Source of the DNA: Sphingomonas paeninsulae
Lineage (GTDB): Bacteria; Pseudomonadota; Alphaproteobacteria; Sphingomonadales; Sphingomonadaceae
Assembly (NCBI RefSeq): GCF_003660165.1
Contig: NZ_CP032829.1
Location: 1,997,001-2,061,000 of the forward strand
Direction of reading: 5' to 3'
Length of the DNA stretch: 64,000 nt
Shown here: piece by piece, positions 35,129-43,813 of the stretch
Layout: each line of letters starts with the position of its first letter
How positions within the stretch are numbered: the stretch's first letter is position 1
Notes under the pieces: model-generated
What the model was told of the DNA's origin: nothing
The model's database searches: none
Seen by the model: only the letters and a program-made list of their open reading frames with translations
Position numbers and translations under genes: made by a program

Positions 35129-36279
35129 GTGGTTTGCTGGATGAGGCACGGGCGTGGCTTTCGGCTGCGCTCGACGGCCCATTCGCCGATGTGCGTGGAA
35201 TTGCCGATCTCAGCAGCGCCTATGATCGACGTCGGGAATGGGAACTGAAACTGGGTGCGGCCGGTCTCGGCGCAATCGGCTGGCCGGTCGAACATGGCGG
35301 TCGCGGAGCCACCATCGCCGATCAGGTGGCGGTGGCTCAGGAATATGCGGCTCTGCGCGCGCCCTCCCGTATCGCCCATGTCGGCGTCGAACTGGCTGGC
35401 CCGACCATTATCGCGTTCGGCAGTGACGCGCAAAAAGCGCGTTTCCTGCCAGGTATCGCGTCGGGGCGTGAGCTTTGGGCACAAGGCTATTCCGAACCCA
35501 ACGCCGGGTCTGACCTTGCCAATGTGCGTACCCGCGCTCGGCTGGAGGATGGTCGCTGGATCATCGACGGGCAAAAGATATGGACCTCGCTCGGTATGAT
35601 CGCCGACTGGGCGTTCGTCGTAGTGCGCACCGAAGAGGGTAGCCGCGGTCCAAAGGGGCTGTCCTATCTGCTCGTTCCACTCGATCAGCCGGGCATCGTG
35701 CGTCGGCCTATTCGTCAGATGACCGGCGATGCCGAATTTGCCGAACTGTTCTTCGATGGCGCGGTGACCGACGCAGACAATATCGTGGGCGAGGCGGGGC
35801 AGGGCTGGGCCATCGCTATGGCGACACTGGGCTTCGAACGCGGCGTTTCCACGGTCGTGCAACAGATGCAGTTCGGGAATGAACTTGCCGCGTTGATCGA
35901 GGTCGCCCGCGCCAACGGCAAGGCACGCGATCCGATCATCAGGCAACGGATCGCGGACGCATGGATCGGGCTTGAGCTGATGCGCCACGGCCTGCTTCGC
36001 ACGCTGTCCGACGAAGCGACCGAAGATCTCGGCAACGAGGCACTGACCTCGAAACTTTACTGGTCGCGCTGGCACCGCGCGCTCGGTGATCTCGCGATGG
36101 ATGTGCAGGGGCTCGCTGGCGAGGTTGCGCAGGGGAATGACTATCACTTCGGCGCGCTAACGCAGATGCATCTCGCATCGCGCGCAGACACGATTTACGC
36201 AGGGGCGAGCCAGATCCAGCGCAACCTCATCGCCGAACGTGGGCTTGGTTTGCCAAGGGAACCGCGCGGGACCGTCTGA
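35125..36279 (+). CDS. acyl-CoA dehydrogenase, FadE30-like
   Basis: The 384-residue flavoprotein resembles M. tuberculosis FadE30, which desaturates a ring-D/C propionyl-CoA side-chain intermediate (HIP-CoA stage). Visible marks are GWPVEHGGRG, the GYSEPNAGSDLA segment, GQKIWTSLG and the C-terminal IQRNLIAERGLGLPRE, where the flavin and subunit contacts lie. Start is a GTG overlapping the previous stop (GTGA). It is the last gene of the 29432-36279 operon, and its stop lies inside a perfect hairpin. Identification as FadE30 is from remembered sequence features, not from a search. Confidence 0.8.
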   Translation: MSGLLDEARAWLSAALDGPFADVRGIADLSSAYDRRREWELKLGAAGLGAIGWPVEHGGRGATIADQVAVAQEYAALRAPSRIAHVGVELAGPTIIAFGSDAQKARFLPGIASGRELWAQGYSEPNAGSDLANVRTRARLEDGRWIIDGQKIWTSLGMIADWAFVVVRTEEGSRGPKGLSYLLVPLDQPGIVRRPIRQMTGDAEFAELFFDGAVTDADNIVGEAGQGWAIAMATLGFERGVSTVVQQMQFGNELAALIEVARANGKARDPIIRQRIADAWIGLELMRHGLLRTLSDEATEDLGNEALTSKLYWSRWHRALGDLAMDVQGLAGEVAQGNDYHFGALTQMHLASRADTIYAGASQIQRNLIAERGLGLPREPRGTV

Positions 36280-36289
36280 TCCCGCGCGG
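36262..36289. terminator. hairpin between convergent operons
   Basis: CCGCGCGGGA (36262-36271) and TCCCGCGCGG (36280-36289) form perfect 10-base arms; the loop contains the stop codon of the FadE30-like gene. No long T-run follows on either strand. It probably separates the plus-strand operon from the minus-strand ring C/D operon. Confidence 0.6.
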
Positions 36290-36297
36290 TATTATCT

Positions 36298-37047
36298 TCA
36301 CCGCGCCACGTAGCCGCCATCGATAGCGAGCGGGTGGCCGGTGATGAAACTGGCCTTGTCCGATACCAGAAATACAACGCCGTCGGCGATTTCGCGCGCT
36401 TCGCCCATCCGGTTCATTGGATGCATTTGCGCCATAAATGCCTTTGATTGCGGATCGAGCGAATCCGATTCCGTCATGGGGGTAGAGATCGCTCCAGGGC
36501 AAACGCAGTTCACCCTTATGCCTTCGGCCGCATAGCGCATGGCCGCCGATCGCGTCAGGCCGACCACGGCATGTTTGCTGCTGCAATAGCCTGCGCCTGC
36601 CAGTCCCGTCAGCCCTGCGACCGAAGCAGTGTTGACGATAGCGCCCGATTTTTGCGGGGCCATGTGCTTCAGTTCGGCCGCCATGCACAGCATCACGCCG
36701 CGCTGGTTCACGGCCACGACCTTTTCATAAACATCAACCGATTCCCAAGGCGTGGTCATGTCCTCGAGCGACACGCCAGCATTGTTAAACGCAATGTCGA
36801 GCCTGCCCCATTTGGCGACCACGCCGTCTACCGCAGCGGTGACAGCCGCCTGATCGGTAACATCCAGCGTGATCGCATAGGCCTCGCCTCCCGCAGCGAC
36901 GATTGTGGCTACGGTATCAGCGGCGCCCTTCAAGTCGGAGACAGCAACTTTCGCGCCTTCTTCGGCAAATGCGATTGCAGTTGCCGCGCCGATCCCACCG
37001 GCTCCGCCCGTGACGAACGCGATTCTGCCCTCCAGCAACTTGTTCAT
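36298..37047 (-). CDS. SDR family oxidoreductase
   Basis: A 249-residue SDR with TGGAGGIG, SDLK after strand 2 (NAD type), NNAG, Ser in TASVAG and YCSSK. It lies at the end of the long minus-strand operon, 30 bases after the thiolase. Proteins of this type often serve as 3-, 7-, 12- or 17-hydroxysteroid dehydrogenases, but sequence alone does not say which. Confidence 0.83.
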   Translation of the reverse strand: MNKLLEGRIAFVTGGAGGIGAATAIAFAEEGAKVAVSDLKGAADTVATIVAAGGEAYAITLDVTDQAAVTAAVDGVVAKWGRLDIAFNNAGVSLEDMTTPWESVDVYEKVVAVNQRGVMLCMAAELKHMAPQKSGAIVNTASVAGLTGLAGAGYCSSKHAVVGLTRSAAMRYAAEGIRVNCVCPGAISTPMTESDSLDPQSKAFMAQMHPMNRMGEAREIADGVVFLVSDKASFITGHPLAIDGGYVAR

Positions 37048-37077
37048 AGCTAATCCTCTCTTTTTATAATTTATTGT

Positions 37078-38280
37078 TCAGACGATTTCGAACAAGCCAG
37101 CCGCACCCATGCCGCCGGCGATGCACATCGACACGACAACCCATCGCGCGCCACGACGGCGACCCTCGATCAGTGCATGGCCGACAAGTCTGCTGCCGGT
37201 CATGCCGAATGGATGGCCAAGCGCGATGCCACCGCCATCGACGTTGAGCTTGGCATCGTCGATGCCGAGTTTGTCGCGGCAATAAAGAGCCTGACTGGCA
37301 AAGGCTTCGTTAATTTCCCAAAGGTCGATATCGCCAACCTTCAACCCGGCCCGTGCGAGGAGTTTGGGTATCGCAAAGACTGGCCCAATCCCCATTTCTT
37401 CTGGCGCACAGCCTGCAACCTGCATCCCGCGGTAAACGCCGAGGATGGGCAACCCTTCTGCTTCTGCGATATGCCGCGCGACGATGACCTGAGCGGACGC
37501 GCCGTCAGAAAGCTGGCTGGCGTTGCCTGCCGTGATGTGTTGGCCCTGCTTGATGATCTCGCCGTCTTTATAGACAGGCTTTAACGCAGAAAGGCTTTCC
37601 ACCGTGGTGTCGGCGCGAATACCTTCGTCCCGATCCAGCGTTACGCTCTGGTGGCCTGCTGCGGTGCCGTCCTTTTCGAACAAGGCTTTTTCCACCGTGA
37701 TCGGTACGATCTCGTCGGCAAAGCGGCCTTCGGCCTGTGCGGCGGCTGCGCGATGCTGGCTTTGTGCCGAAAACCGATCCTGTGCTTCGCGGCTGATGCC
37801 GTATTTTTCAGCAACGATTTCCGCTGTCTCGATCATCGGGATATAGGCGTGTGGTTCGGCGGCGATCACTGCCTGACTGCGATTGCGATAGGTCGATGCG
37901 TGTTTGTTCAGCGTCAACGAGATCGACTCGACACCGCCCGCCACTGCAACGTCGATGTCGTCAGCCATGATCGACCGTGCAGCAAGCGCGACGGCGGTCA
38001 GGCCCGACCCGCATTTGCGATCCAGCGCGAAGCCGGGGACGCTCTGGCCCAACCCGGCAGTCGCAGCGGTCAGCCGTCCGATATTATAGCTCTGGGTGCC
38101 CGATTGCGTACCGACGCCCATGAAAATGTCGTCGATCCGCGACGGGTCGATACCCGCCCGCGCGACGGCGGCACGCACCGCATGGCCCGACAGGACGGGC
38201 GCTTCGGTGTCGTTGAGCGCGCCACGATAGGCGCGGCCGATACCCGTCCGCGCAGTCGAAACGATCACTGCCTCACGCAT
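37078..38280 (-). CDS. acetyl-CoA acetyltransferase-type thiolase
   Basis: The 400-residue thiolase has the first catalytic Cys in DRKCGSGLTAVA at residue 90, NEAFASQA, the catalytic His in GHPFGMTGSR, and the second Cys in SMCIAGGMG near residue 385. It would cleave or form 3-ketoacyl-CoA. It resembles the FadA5/biosynthetic-like group rather than FadA6, which is present separately at 42662. It overlaps the ketosteroid isomerase gene by 8 bases. It may act in side-chain removal or in a ring D/C step. Confidence 0.88.
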   Translation of the reverse strand: MREAVIVSTARTGIGRAYRGALNDTEAPVLSGHAVRAAVARAGIDPSRIDDIFMGVGTQSGTQSYNIGRLTAATAGLGQSVPGFALDRKCGSGLTAVALAARSIMADDIDVAVAGGVESISLTLNKHASTYRNRSQAVIAAEPHAYIPMIETAEIVAEKYGISREAQDRFSAQSQHRAAAAQAEGRFADEIVPITVEKALFEKDGTAAGHQSVTLDRDEGIRADTTVESLSALKPVYKDGEIIKQGQHITAGNASQLSDGASAQVIVARHIAEAEGLPILGVYRGMQVAGCAPEEMGIGPVFAIPKLLARAGLKVGDIDLWEINEAFASQALYCRDKLGIDDAKLNVDGGGIALGHPFGMTGSRLVGHALIEGRRRGARWVVVSMCIAGGMGAAGLFEIV

Positions 38281-38662
38281 GAGGAGCAGCCCCCTGACTG
38301 AAGTTGCCTGGACCGAAATACGCCCGCATCGAAACCACTTTGCCAGCGTCGTTGAATTCGAACACGTCGATCACGTCGATCTGCATGGGAGAATCGTTGA
38401 TCGCGAGCTTAACTGAGAAAGCGAATGCTGCGGAATTGCCAGCGATCCTGACCGGACCCTCAAGATGCAGTTTCGCACCAGTCTCCATCGACTTTGCATA
38501 GAAGCCATAGATGGCATCGTGTCCGACATGCGGCGGCGAGCCGACCGGATCTTCGACCGTTGCATTGGCGGCAAAAAGATCCCGCACGGCGCTGGGATCG
38601 GCACGATCGAACGCGGCGACATAGGCGTGTACGGCGGCGGTCATTGCTTCAGGTGTAGGCAT
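38273..38662 (-). CDS. ksi: steroid delta-isomerase (ketosteroid isomerase)
   Basis: It moves the 5,6 double bond of 3-keto-delta-5 steroids to 4,5. The 129-residue protein matches the Comamonas testosteroni enzyme in length and aligns without gaps to the three catalytic positions: Tyr14 (VHAY), Asp38 (VEDP) and Asp99 (VIDVF). The VEDPVGS segment, and VVSMRAYFG at the C-terminus, are the family signatures. All three residues agree with the family, so activity is likely. It lies between the thiolase (8-base overlap) and a MaoC-like hydratase in the ring C/D operon, an unusual place for a ring A/B enzyme. Confidence 0.94.
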   Translation of the reverse strand: MPTPEAMTAAVHAYVAAFDRADPSAVRDLFAANATVEDPVGSPPHVGHDAIYGFYAKSMETGAKLHLEGPVRIAGNSAAFAFSVKLAINDSPMQIDVIDVFEFNDAGKVVSMRAYFGPGNFSQGAAPHA

Positions 38663-38664
38663 GG

Positions 38665-39132
38665 TTAGTCCTCCGGGTAATAACGGCTGATGGTTTCAAC
38701 GATGCAGGCAGGCTTCGTTTCGCCGTCGATTTCGATTGTGATGCGAACGATCGACTGGATCGCGCCCTTGATTTCTTCGACCGAGACGACCTCGCCCCGT
38801 GCCCGGATGCGTGAACCGACCGGCACCGGAGACAGGAAACGCGTGCGATCCGAACCGACGTTCACGCCATGGCTGAAGCCGCGCACGTCGATCAGCTTCG
38901 GCAGGAAATCATTGGCCAGCGACAGCGTCAGATAGCCGTGAGCGATCGTCTTTCCGAACGGACCGGCGGCGGCGCGCTCTGGATCGACATGGATCCACTG
39001 GTGATCGTTCGTTGCGTCCGCGAACTTGTCGATCCGCTGCTGGTCGATTTCAAGCCAGTCCGTGGGGCCGAACTCCATGCCTTCCCGACCGACAAGGGCA
39101 CGCGGCGAGAAAAAGACCGTTGGTTCCTTCAT
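38665..39132 (-). CDS. MaoC-like (R)-specific enoyl-CoA hydratase
   Basis: The 155-residue hot-dog protein has the hydratase-2 motif DATNDHQWIHVDPERA with catalytic Asp and His near residues 39-44, and GPFGKTIAHGYLTLSL. It would hydrate an enoyl-CoA to (R)-3-hydroxyacyl-CoA. The ATG at 39132 overlaps the IpdF gene stop by 4 bases; the longer reading from 39222 is rejected. It belongs to the NodN/MaoC branch and could act in side-chain or ring D beta-oxidation. Confidence 0.86.
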   Translation of the reverse strand: MKEPTVFFSPRALVGREGMEFGPTDWLEIDQQRIDKFADATNDHQWIHVDPERAAAGPFGKTIAHGYLTLSLANDFLPKLIDVRGFSHGVNVGSDRTRFLSPVPVGSRIRARGEVVSVEEIKGAIQSIVRITIEIDGETKPACIVETISRYYPED

Positions 39133-39911
39133 GCTCTTTGACTTGAGACGGAGAGTATTTCGCCCGTCATGTAACTGGCGAGATCGCTGGCGAGAAAGAT
39201 CATCACGTTCGCTATCTCCCAAACCTCTGCCGGGCGACCGAACGCTTCACGCGCAGACAGTTCGGCGAGCAATTCGTCACTGGTCACTTTGGCAAGGAAC
39301 GCGTGCATCGCGATCGACGGCGCGACGGCATTGATGCGGACGCCATGGGCCGCCGCCTCTATTGCAGAACAACGCGTAAAGGCCATCACGCCTGCCTTGG
39401 CCGCAGCATAATGCGCCTGACCCTCTTGCGCGCGCCAGCCCAGGACTGAAGCGTTGTTGACCACCGCTCCGGCACCGCGTTCGTACATATGCGGCAGAAA
39501 GGCACGGCTCATCCGCATGACAGAGGTGAGCGTTACATCGATCACCCGCGACCATTCCGCGTCGGTCATCGCAACCACGCTCGCGGTGCCGCCCAGACCG
39601 GCATTGTTGATCAGGACATCGACATGACCAAGCTCACGCAGCGCTGCGGCCAGCAAGCCCTGCACGGCATCCTCACTGGTCACGTCGCACACCACAGTCA
39701 CCGGGCGCTTGCCGGTTTCCGCAGCGATACGGTCAGCCGCTTCACCGAGGCGACGTTCGTGGAAATCGCTCATCAACACCGTCGCGCCTTCTTCGGCAGC
39801 GCGTTTGGCTGCGGAGAAGCCGATGCCGGTGCCGGCTGCGGCGGTGACCACGACGGTCTTGCCGGCAAGCAGATTGTGGCTGGTGGGATAGGGTGGAACG
39901 GTGCGGCTCAT
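39129..39911 (-). CDS. ipdF: SDR of steroid ring C/D degradation, IpdF-like
   Basis: The 260-residue SDR shows the IpdF pattern I remember from M. tuberculosis Rv3559c: VVTAAAGTGIG, SDFHERRLGE, VVCDVTSEDAV, NNAGLGG, NNASVLGWRAQ, HYAAAKAGVMA and GEILSVSSQ. IpdF oxidises a hydroxyl of a HIP-CoA-derived intermediate. The usual Ser (NNASVL) and the YAAAK pair are intact. It starts one base after the previous acyl-CoA dehydrogenase ends. Confidence 0.88.
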   Translation of the reverse strand: MSRTVPPYPTSHNLLAGKTVVVTAAAGTGIGFSAAKRAAEEGATVLMSDFHERRLGEAADRIAAETGKRPVTVVCDVTSEDAVQGLLAAALRELGHVDVLINNAGLGGTASVVAMTDAEWSRVIDVTLTSVMRMSRAFLPHMYERGAGAVVNNASVLGWRAQEGQAHYAAAKAGVMAFTRCSAIEAAAHGVRINAVAPSIAMHAFLAKVTSDELLAELSAREAFGRPAEVWEIANVMIFLASDLASYMTGEILSVSSQRA

Positions 39912-41075
39912 TCAGACATGCTCCGGTTGGTCGATCGCAGGATCGATGATTGTGCGCGCAATCGCCTCCCGATGTTCGGCAGGTGAGCCGAGCATCGTCG
40001 AGGAGGAGCGGGCGCGCTTGAAAAACAGATGGGCGTGGTGTTCCCAGGTGAAGCCGATGCCGCCATGCAGCTGGATGGCATCGGATGCGCAGGTCAGGAA
40101 TGCGTCGCTGCAATAACTGCGCGCTCCCGATGCGGCGCTTTCGAAGTCGCCATCTTCCGCAATCGCCCGCGCGGCCCAGTCGGACGCGGATCGGGCATAG
40201 TCGACGAGCAGCTTCATATCGGCGAGCCGGTGTTTGACCGCCTGAAACGACCCGATGGTGCGTCCGAACTGAACGCGATCCTTTGCGTAAGCGACCGTTT
40301 CTTCCAGTGACCGTGTCGCGCCACCCAGTTGTTCGGCCGCGAGCAGCCCTGCCGCGCCGATCAGCGTGCGATGAAGCGCAGGCCCAGCCTCTCCGACTGC
40401 GCCCAACAACTGGCTCTCATCGACCGTAACATTGTCGAAGCACACCGTGGTATAGGGACGCGTCAGATCGAGGCTGACAACGCGCTTAACCGACAGGCCC
40501 GGCGTATCGACGGGCAGCGCAATAAGTGTCAGGCCATCCCATCCAGATGTACCAGGACGACGCGCGGCGACGATCAACAGCGTGGCAACATGACCGAACG
40601 GCACATAATGAGCCTCGCCCGCCAACACCCATTGCCCGTCTTTTAGATCTATCTGTGGTCCAACACCGTCCGGAGCCGACACCCCCGACGACGCCAGCAT
40701 CGCCAGCGTCGCAATCGTCTCTCCAGTGGAAATCCCACTGAGCAGTTTCCTGCGCTGATCGGCCGTTGCGGTCGCCGTAATCGCGCGGCCTGCCAGAACC
40801 ACGCTTTCGAACCACGGGATAGGCGCAAGCGTCCGCCCCAGTTCTTCCAATATCAGGGCCTGCTCGATCGCGCCGAGTCCGATGCCACCGTCCTCTTCCG
40901 CTATTCCCGCGCCCGCAAAGCCCAGCTCACTGGCGAACCCCCGCCACAGCTCTTCGTCCCAGCCAGCAGTGCCGTCGACCGTGCGACGCAGCTGTTCGAA
41001 CCCTGCATTCTCCTGCAGATAGTCCCGCGCAGCATCGCGAACCGCAACCTGTTCGTCAGTGAGTGTCAGTGCCAT
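39912..41075 (-). CDS. acyl-CoA dehydrogenase (FadE32/FadE33-like subunit)
   Basis: The 387-residue protein has the small-subunit style of steroid acyl-CoA dehydrogenases: a poor or absent central GxSEP segment, AEEDGGIGLGA, a C-terminal FGRTIGSFQAVKHRLADM and QLHGGIGFTWEHHAHLF. In such systems two related proteins form a heteromeric flavoenzyme. Which subunit carries the catalytic base cannot be settled by eye. It lies directly upstream of ipdF. The mycobacterial FadE32/33 proteins are shorter (about 320 residues). Confidence 0.78.
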   Translation of the reverse strand: MALTLTDEQVAVRDAARDYLQENAGFEQLRRTVDGTAGWDEELWRGFASELGFAGAGIAEEDGGIGLGAIEQALILEELGRTLAPIPWFESVVLAGRAITATATADQRRKLLSGISTGETIATLAMLASSGVSAPDGVGPQIDLKDGQWVLAGEAHYVPFGHVATLLIVAARRPGTSGWDGLTLIALPVDTPGLSVKRVVSLDLTRPYTTVCFDNVTVDESQLLGAVGEAGPALHRTLIGAAGLLAAEQLGGATRSLEETVAYAKDRVQFGRTIGSFQAVKHRLADMKLLVDYARSASDWAARAIAEDGDFESAASGARSYCSDAFLTCASDAIQLHGGIGFTWEHHAHLFFKRARSSSTMLGSPAEHREAIARTIIDPAIDQPEHV

Positions 41076-41078
41076 GGA

Positions 41079-41996
41079 TCAGCCGGTGCCATAAACCGGC
41101 TTGGCGGTGGTGCGACCGGCGACCAGTGCGGCCACGATCCCGCCAACTTCATCCGCCGCAAGCCGCCGCCCGACATCGGAAGAGATCGGGCCATCGGTCC
41201 AGCCCTCTGCAATGCGGATCGTGCCGCCGAACGGTTCGAACACCTGGCCGGTTACGCCGCCGGATTGCTCGCTCGCCAGCCAGGCGACCAGTGGTGCGGT
41301 ATTTTCAGGCGCATAGGGGTCGAATGCCGATTCCTGCGCGCTTGTCATCGTGTCGGCAAACGCCGTCATCGTCATCCGCGTGCGCGCGTTCGGCGCGAGT
41401 GCGTTGGCGGTTATGCCATAGCGTGCCAGTTCGGCGGATTGCACCAGTGTCAGCGCGGCGATGCCTGCCTTTGCGGCGGAATAGGCGCTCTGGCCGATGC
41501 TACCCTGCAATCCCGCGCCCGACGACGTGTTGACGATGCGCGCATCCACAGGCGTTCCTGCTTTTTGCTGGGCGCGCCAGTAATCGACGGCGTGGCGGCT
41601 TGTGCAGAAATGCCCGCGCAAATGGACGCGGGTCACGGCATCCCATTCCTCTGGTGTGCACGAAACGAACATGCGGTCCCGCACGAACCCGGCGTTGTTG
41701 ATGACCGCGTGCAGCGTCCCGAACGCATCGACCGCCGACTGGACGAGCGCGCGTGTCTGGTCCCAGTCGGCCACATCGGCGGTGTTGGCTATCGCTTCGC
41801 CACCGGCGGCGCGAATTTCCTCAACCACCTTGTCCGCAGCGCCCATGGTCTCGCCCGCTTCGCCATGCGTGCCGACGCCAAGATCGTTCACGATCACTTT
41901 TGCACCTTCGGCGGCAAGGCCGAGCGCATAGGCACGGCCTAGCCCTCCGCCTGCGCCCGTCACGATCACGACCCGGCCGTTACAAATACCCGCCAT
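41079..41996 (-). CDS. SDR, (R)-3-hydroxyacyl-CoA dehydrogenase type (Rv3548c-like)
   Basis: The 305-residue protein has TGAGGGLG, VVNDLGVG after strand 2, NNAG, DARIVNTSSGAGLQGS with the catalytic Ser, and YSAAK, features of the MFE/17-beta-HSD4 (R)-3-hydroxyacyl-CoA dehydrogenase group and of the SDR Rv3548c in the mycobacterial ring C/D regulon. It shares one base with the preceding gene's stop (TGATG). A longer reading to 42200 would cover the hexapeptide gene and is rejected. Confidence 0.85.
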   Translation of the reverse strand: MAGICNGRVVIVTGAGGGLGRAYALGLAAEGAKVIVNDLGVGTHGEAGETMGAADKVVEEIRAAGGEAIANTADVADWDQTRALVQSAVDAFGTLHAVINNAGFVRDRMFVSCTPEEWDAVTRVHLRGHFCTSRHAVDYWRAQQKAGTPVDARIVNTSSGAGLQGSIGQSAYSAAKAGIAALTLVQSAELARYGITANALAPNARTRMTMTAFADTMTSAQESAFDPYAPENTAPLVAWLASEQSGGVTGQVFEPFGGTIRIAEGWTDGPISSDVGRRLAADEVGGIVAALVAGRTTAKPVYGTG

Positions 41997-42649
41997 CAGT
42001 TCTGCCTTTTCATTTCTTCGAATTCTCGTGTGCGTTGTTCGCGCAGCGCGGCCGTCGGGCCGCTCAATCGTACCGAAACCGCGTCCGAACGCAGTCGCCG
42101 CCGATCCGGCTCGACTTCGGTCAGGGGCGGCGTTTCGATAAAATCGACAAGCGCCTCGCGTGCCAGCCGCTGATATTCGCCGCCGCCGTCGTTGCGCCAC
42201 GATATCTGGTGCGCCTCGAAAGTACGGACGATGCTCGCCGGATTACCAGCGACAAGGCTGCGCGTCGGGGTGATGGTATCGGACTTTACCAGCGCCAGCG
42301 CGGCTACCAGATTTTCCGCGCCGATCTGAGCATGGTCAAGCACCACCGCGTTCATGCCGACAAGCGTGTTCTCACCGATCGTTGCGCCGTGGATGATCGC
42401 GCCATGGCCGATCGTTGCCCCCCGACCGATGACCGTATCGCCATCGGCGGATGCGTGGATCGTCACACTATCCTGTATGCTGCTGTCGCCTTCGACCACG
42501 ATCCGGCCAAAATCCCCACGCAGCGACGCGCCCGGAGCGATGAAACAGCCCGGCCCCACGATCACGTCGCCGATAAGGCTGGCGAGCGGATGGACATAGC
42601 TGGATGGGTCCACCACCGGAACGATCCCTTGATAGGCATAACAGGGCAC
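41996..42649 (-). CDS. gamma-carbonic-anhydrase/PaaY-like hexapeptide protein
   Basis: The 217-residue protein is a left-handed beta-helix built of hexapeptide repeats (IGDVIVGPG, IGRGATIGHG, IGENTLVGMN). PaaY and CaiE are relatives that act as thioesterases or carrier proteins. The three metal His positions of gamma-carbonic anhydrase can be seen as HAS, GHG and H in LDHA. The C-terminal 60 residues (after SIVRTF) are an extra helical tail. In this operon it might hydrolyse dead-end CoA esters, as PaaY does for phenylacetate, which is inference. Confidence 0.8.
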   Translation of the reverse strand: MPCYAYQGIVPVVDPSSYVHPLASLIGDVIVGPGCFIAPGASLRGDFGRIVVEGDSSIQDSVTIHASADGDTVIGRGATIGHGAIIHGATIGENTLVGMNAVVLDHAQIGAENLVAALALVKSDTITPTRSLVAGNPASIVRTFEAHQISWRNDGGGEYQRLAREALVDFIETPPLTEVEPDRRRLRSDAVSVRLSGPTAALREQRTREFEEMKRQN

Positions 42650-42661
42650 CGTGAACCTGGC

Positions 42662-43813
42662 CTACAACCGCTCGATAATGGTGACGTTGGCTAGTCCGCC
42701 GCCCTCGCACATCGTTTGCATTCCATATCGACCGCCAGTGCGCTCCAGCTCGTAAAGCAGCGTCGTCATCAACCTTGCGCCGGTCGCGCCCAGCGGATGG
42801 CCCAGCGCGATCGCGCCGCCGTTGACGTTGACCTTTGAAAGGTCGGCGTCGAGTTCCTTGGCCCATGCCAGCACCACACTGGCGAACGCTTCGTTGATCT
42901 CGACCAGATCAATATCGGACAGCTTCAATCCCGTCTTCATCAGGGCGTGTCGTGTGGCTGGGATCGGGGCCGTCAGCATGAAAATTGGGCTGTCGCCACG
43001 GACAGTCAGGTGATGGATGCGCGCGCGTGGTTTAAGGCCGTGATCCTTCACCGCCTGTGCGCTGGCGATCAGGACTGCAGCGGCCCCATCGGCGATCTGG
43101 CTGGATATGCCCGCCGTGATGATTCCACCCTCGCGGACGGTCTTCAGCCCTGCCAGTCCCTCGACGGTCGTGCCGCGTCGCACTGTTTCGTCCTGCGCAA
43201 AAGCGCCGACGGGGATGATCTGGCTGTCGAACCGGCCTTCATCGATGGCCCGTTCGGCGCGGGCGTTGGATTCGGCGGCGAACCGTTCCATGTCCTGTCG
43301 GCTGATATCCCAGGTCGTTGCGATCTTTTCAGCCGCGTAAATCTGGTTGACCTCTTCGTCGCCATAGCGCGCTTTCCACGCGGGAGAGAGCGAGAATGGC
43401 GTGTCATGACCATAGGCCTGACCGGCGTACATTGCCGCAGAGATCGGAATGGCGTTCATGTTCTGGACGCCGCCAGCGATGATAAGATCCTGTGTGCCGG
43501 ACATCACGGCCTGCGCTGCAAAATGAATGGCCTGTTGCGAAGATCCGCATTGACGGTCGATCGTCACGCCGGGAACCGATTCCGGGTAGCCCGCTGCCAG
43601 CCAGCAACTCCGCCCGATATTGCCTGCCTGCGGACCGACGGCATCGACGCAGCCCCAGATCACATCATCGACAGCGGCGGGATCGATACCCGTGCGATCG
43701 ACGATTGCCGTAATCGGGATCGCACCCAGATCGGCGGAATGCCATTCTGCAAGGCTTCCCTTTTTACGACCTGTGGGCGTGCGGATTGCGTCGATGATAT
43801 AGGCTTCAGGCAT
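42662..43813 (-). CDS. fadA6: thiolase, FadA6-like
   Basis: The 383-residue thiolase resembles FadA6 (Rv3556c), which releases acetyl-CoA from a ring C/D intermediate. Landmarks are GCVDAVGPQAGNIGRSCWLAAGYPE, the catalytic Cys in DRQCGSSQQA (residue 89), HHLTVRGDSPIFMLTAPIPATRHA, NEAFASVV, GHPLGATGARL with catalytic His, and the second Cys in TMCEGGG (residue 369). These segments recall FadA6 closely. It overlaps the downstream-coded acyl-CoA dehydrogenase gene by 8 bases. Confidence 0.88.
   Translation of the reverse strand: MPEAYIIDAIRTPTGRKKGSLAEWHSADLGAIPITAIVDRTGIDPAAVDDVIWGCVDAVGPQAGNIGRSCWLAAGYPESVPGVTIDRQCGSSQQAIHFAAQAVMSGTQDLIIAGGVQNMNAIPISAAMYAGQAYGHDTPFSLSPAWKARYGDEEVNQIYAAEKIATTWDISRQDMERFAAESNARAERAIDEGRFDSQIIPVGAFAQDETVRRGTTVEGLAGLKTVREGGIITAGISSQIADGAAAVLIASAQAVKDHGLKPRARIHHLTVRGDSPIFMLTAPIPATRHALMKTGLKLSDIDLVEINEAFASVVLAWAKELDADLSKVNVNGGAIALGHPLGATGARLMTTLLYELERTGGRYGMQTMCEGGGLANVTIIERL

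Noticed and set aside
41753-42694. 313-codon plus-strand frame opposite the hexapeptide and SDR genes
   Set aside because: Arg-rich, no motifs, antisense to conserved genes with clear start overlaps.
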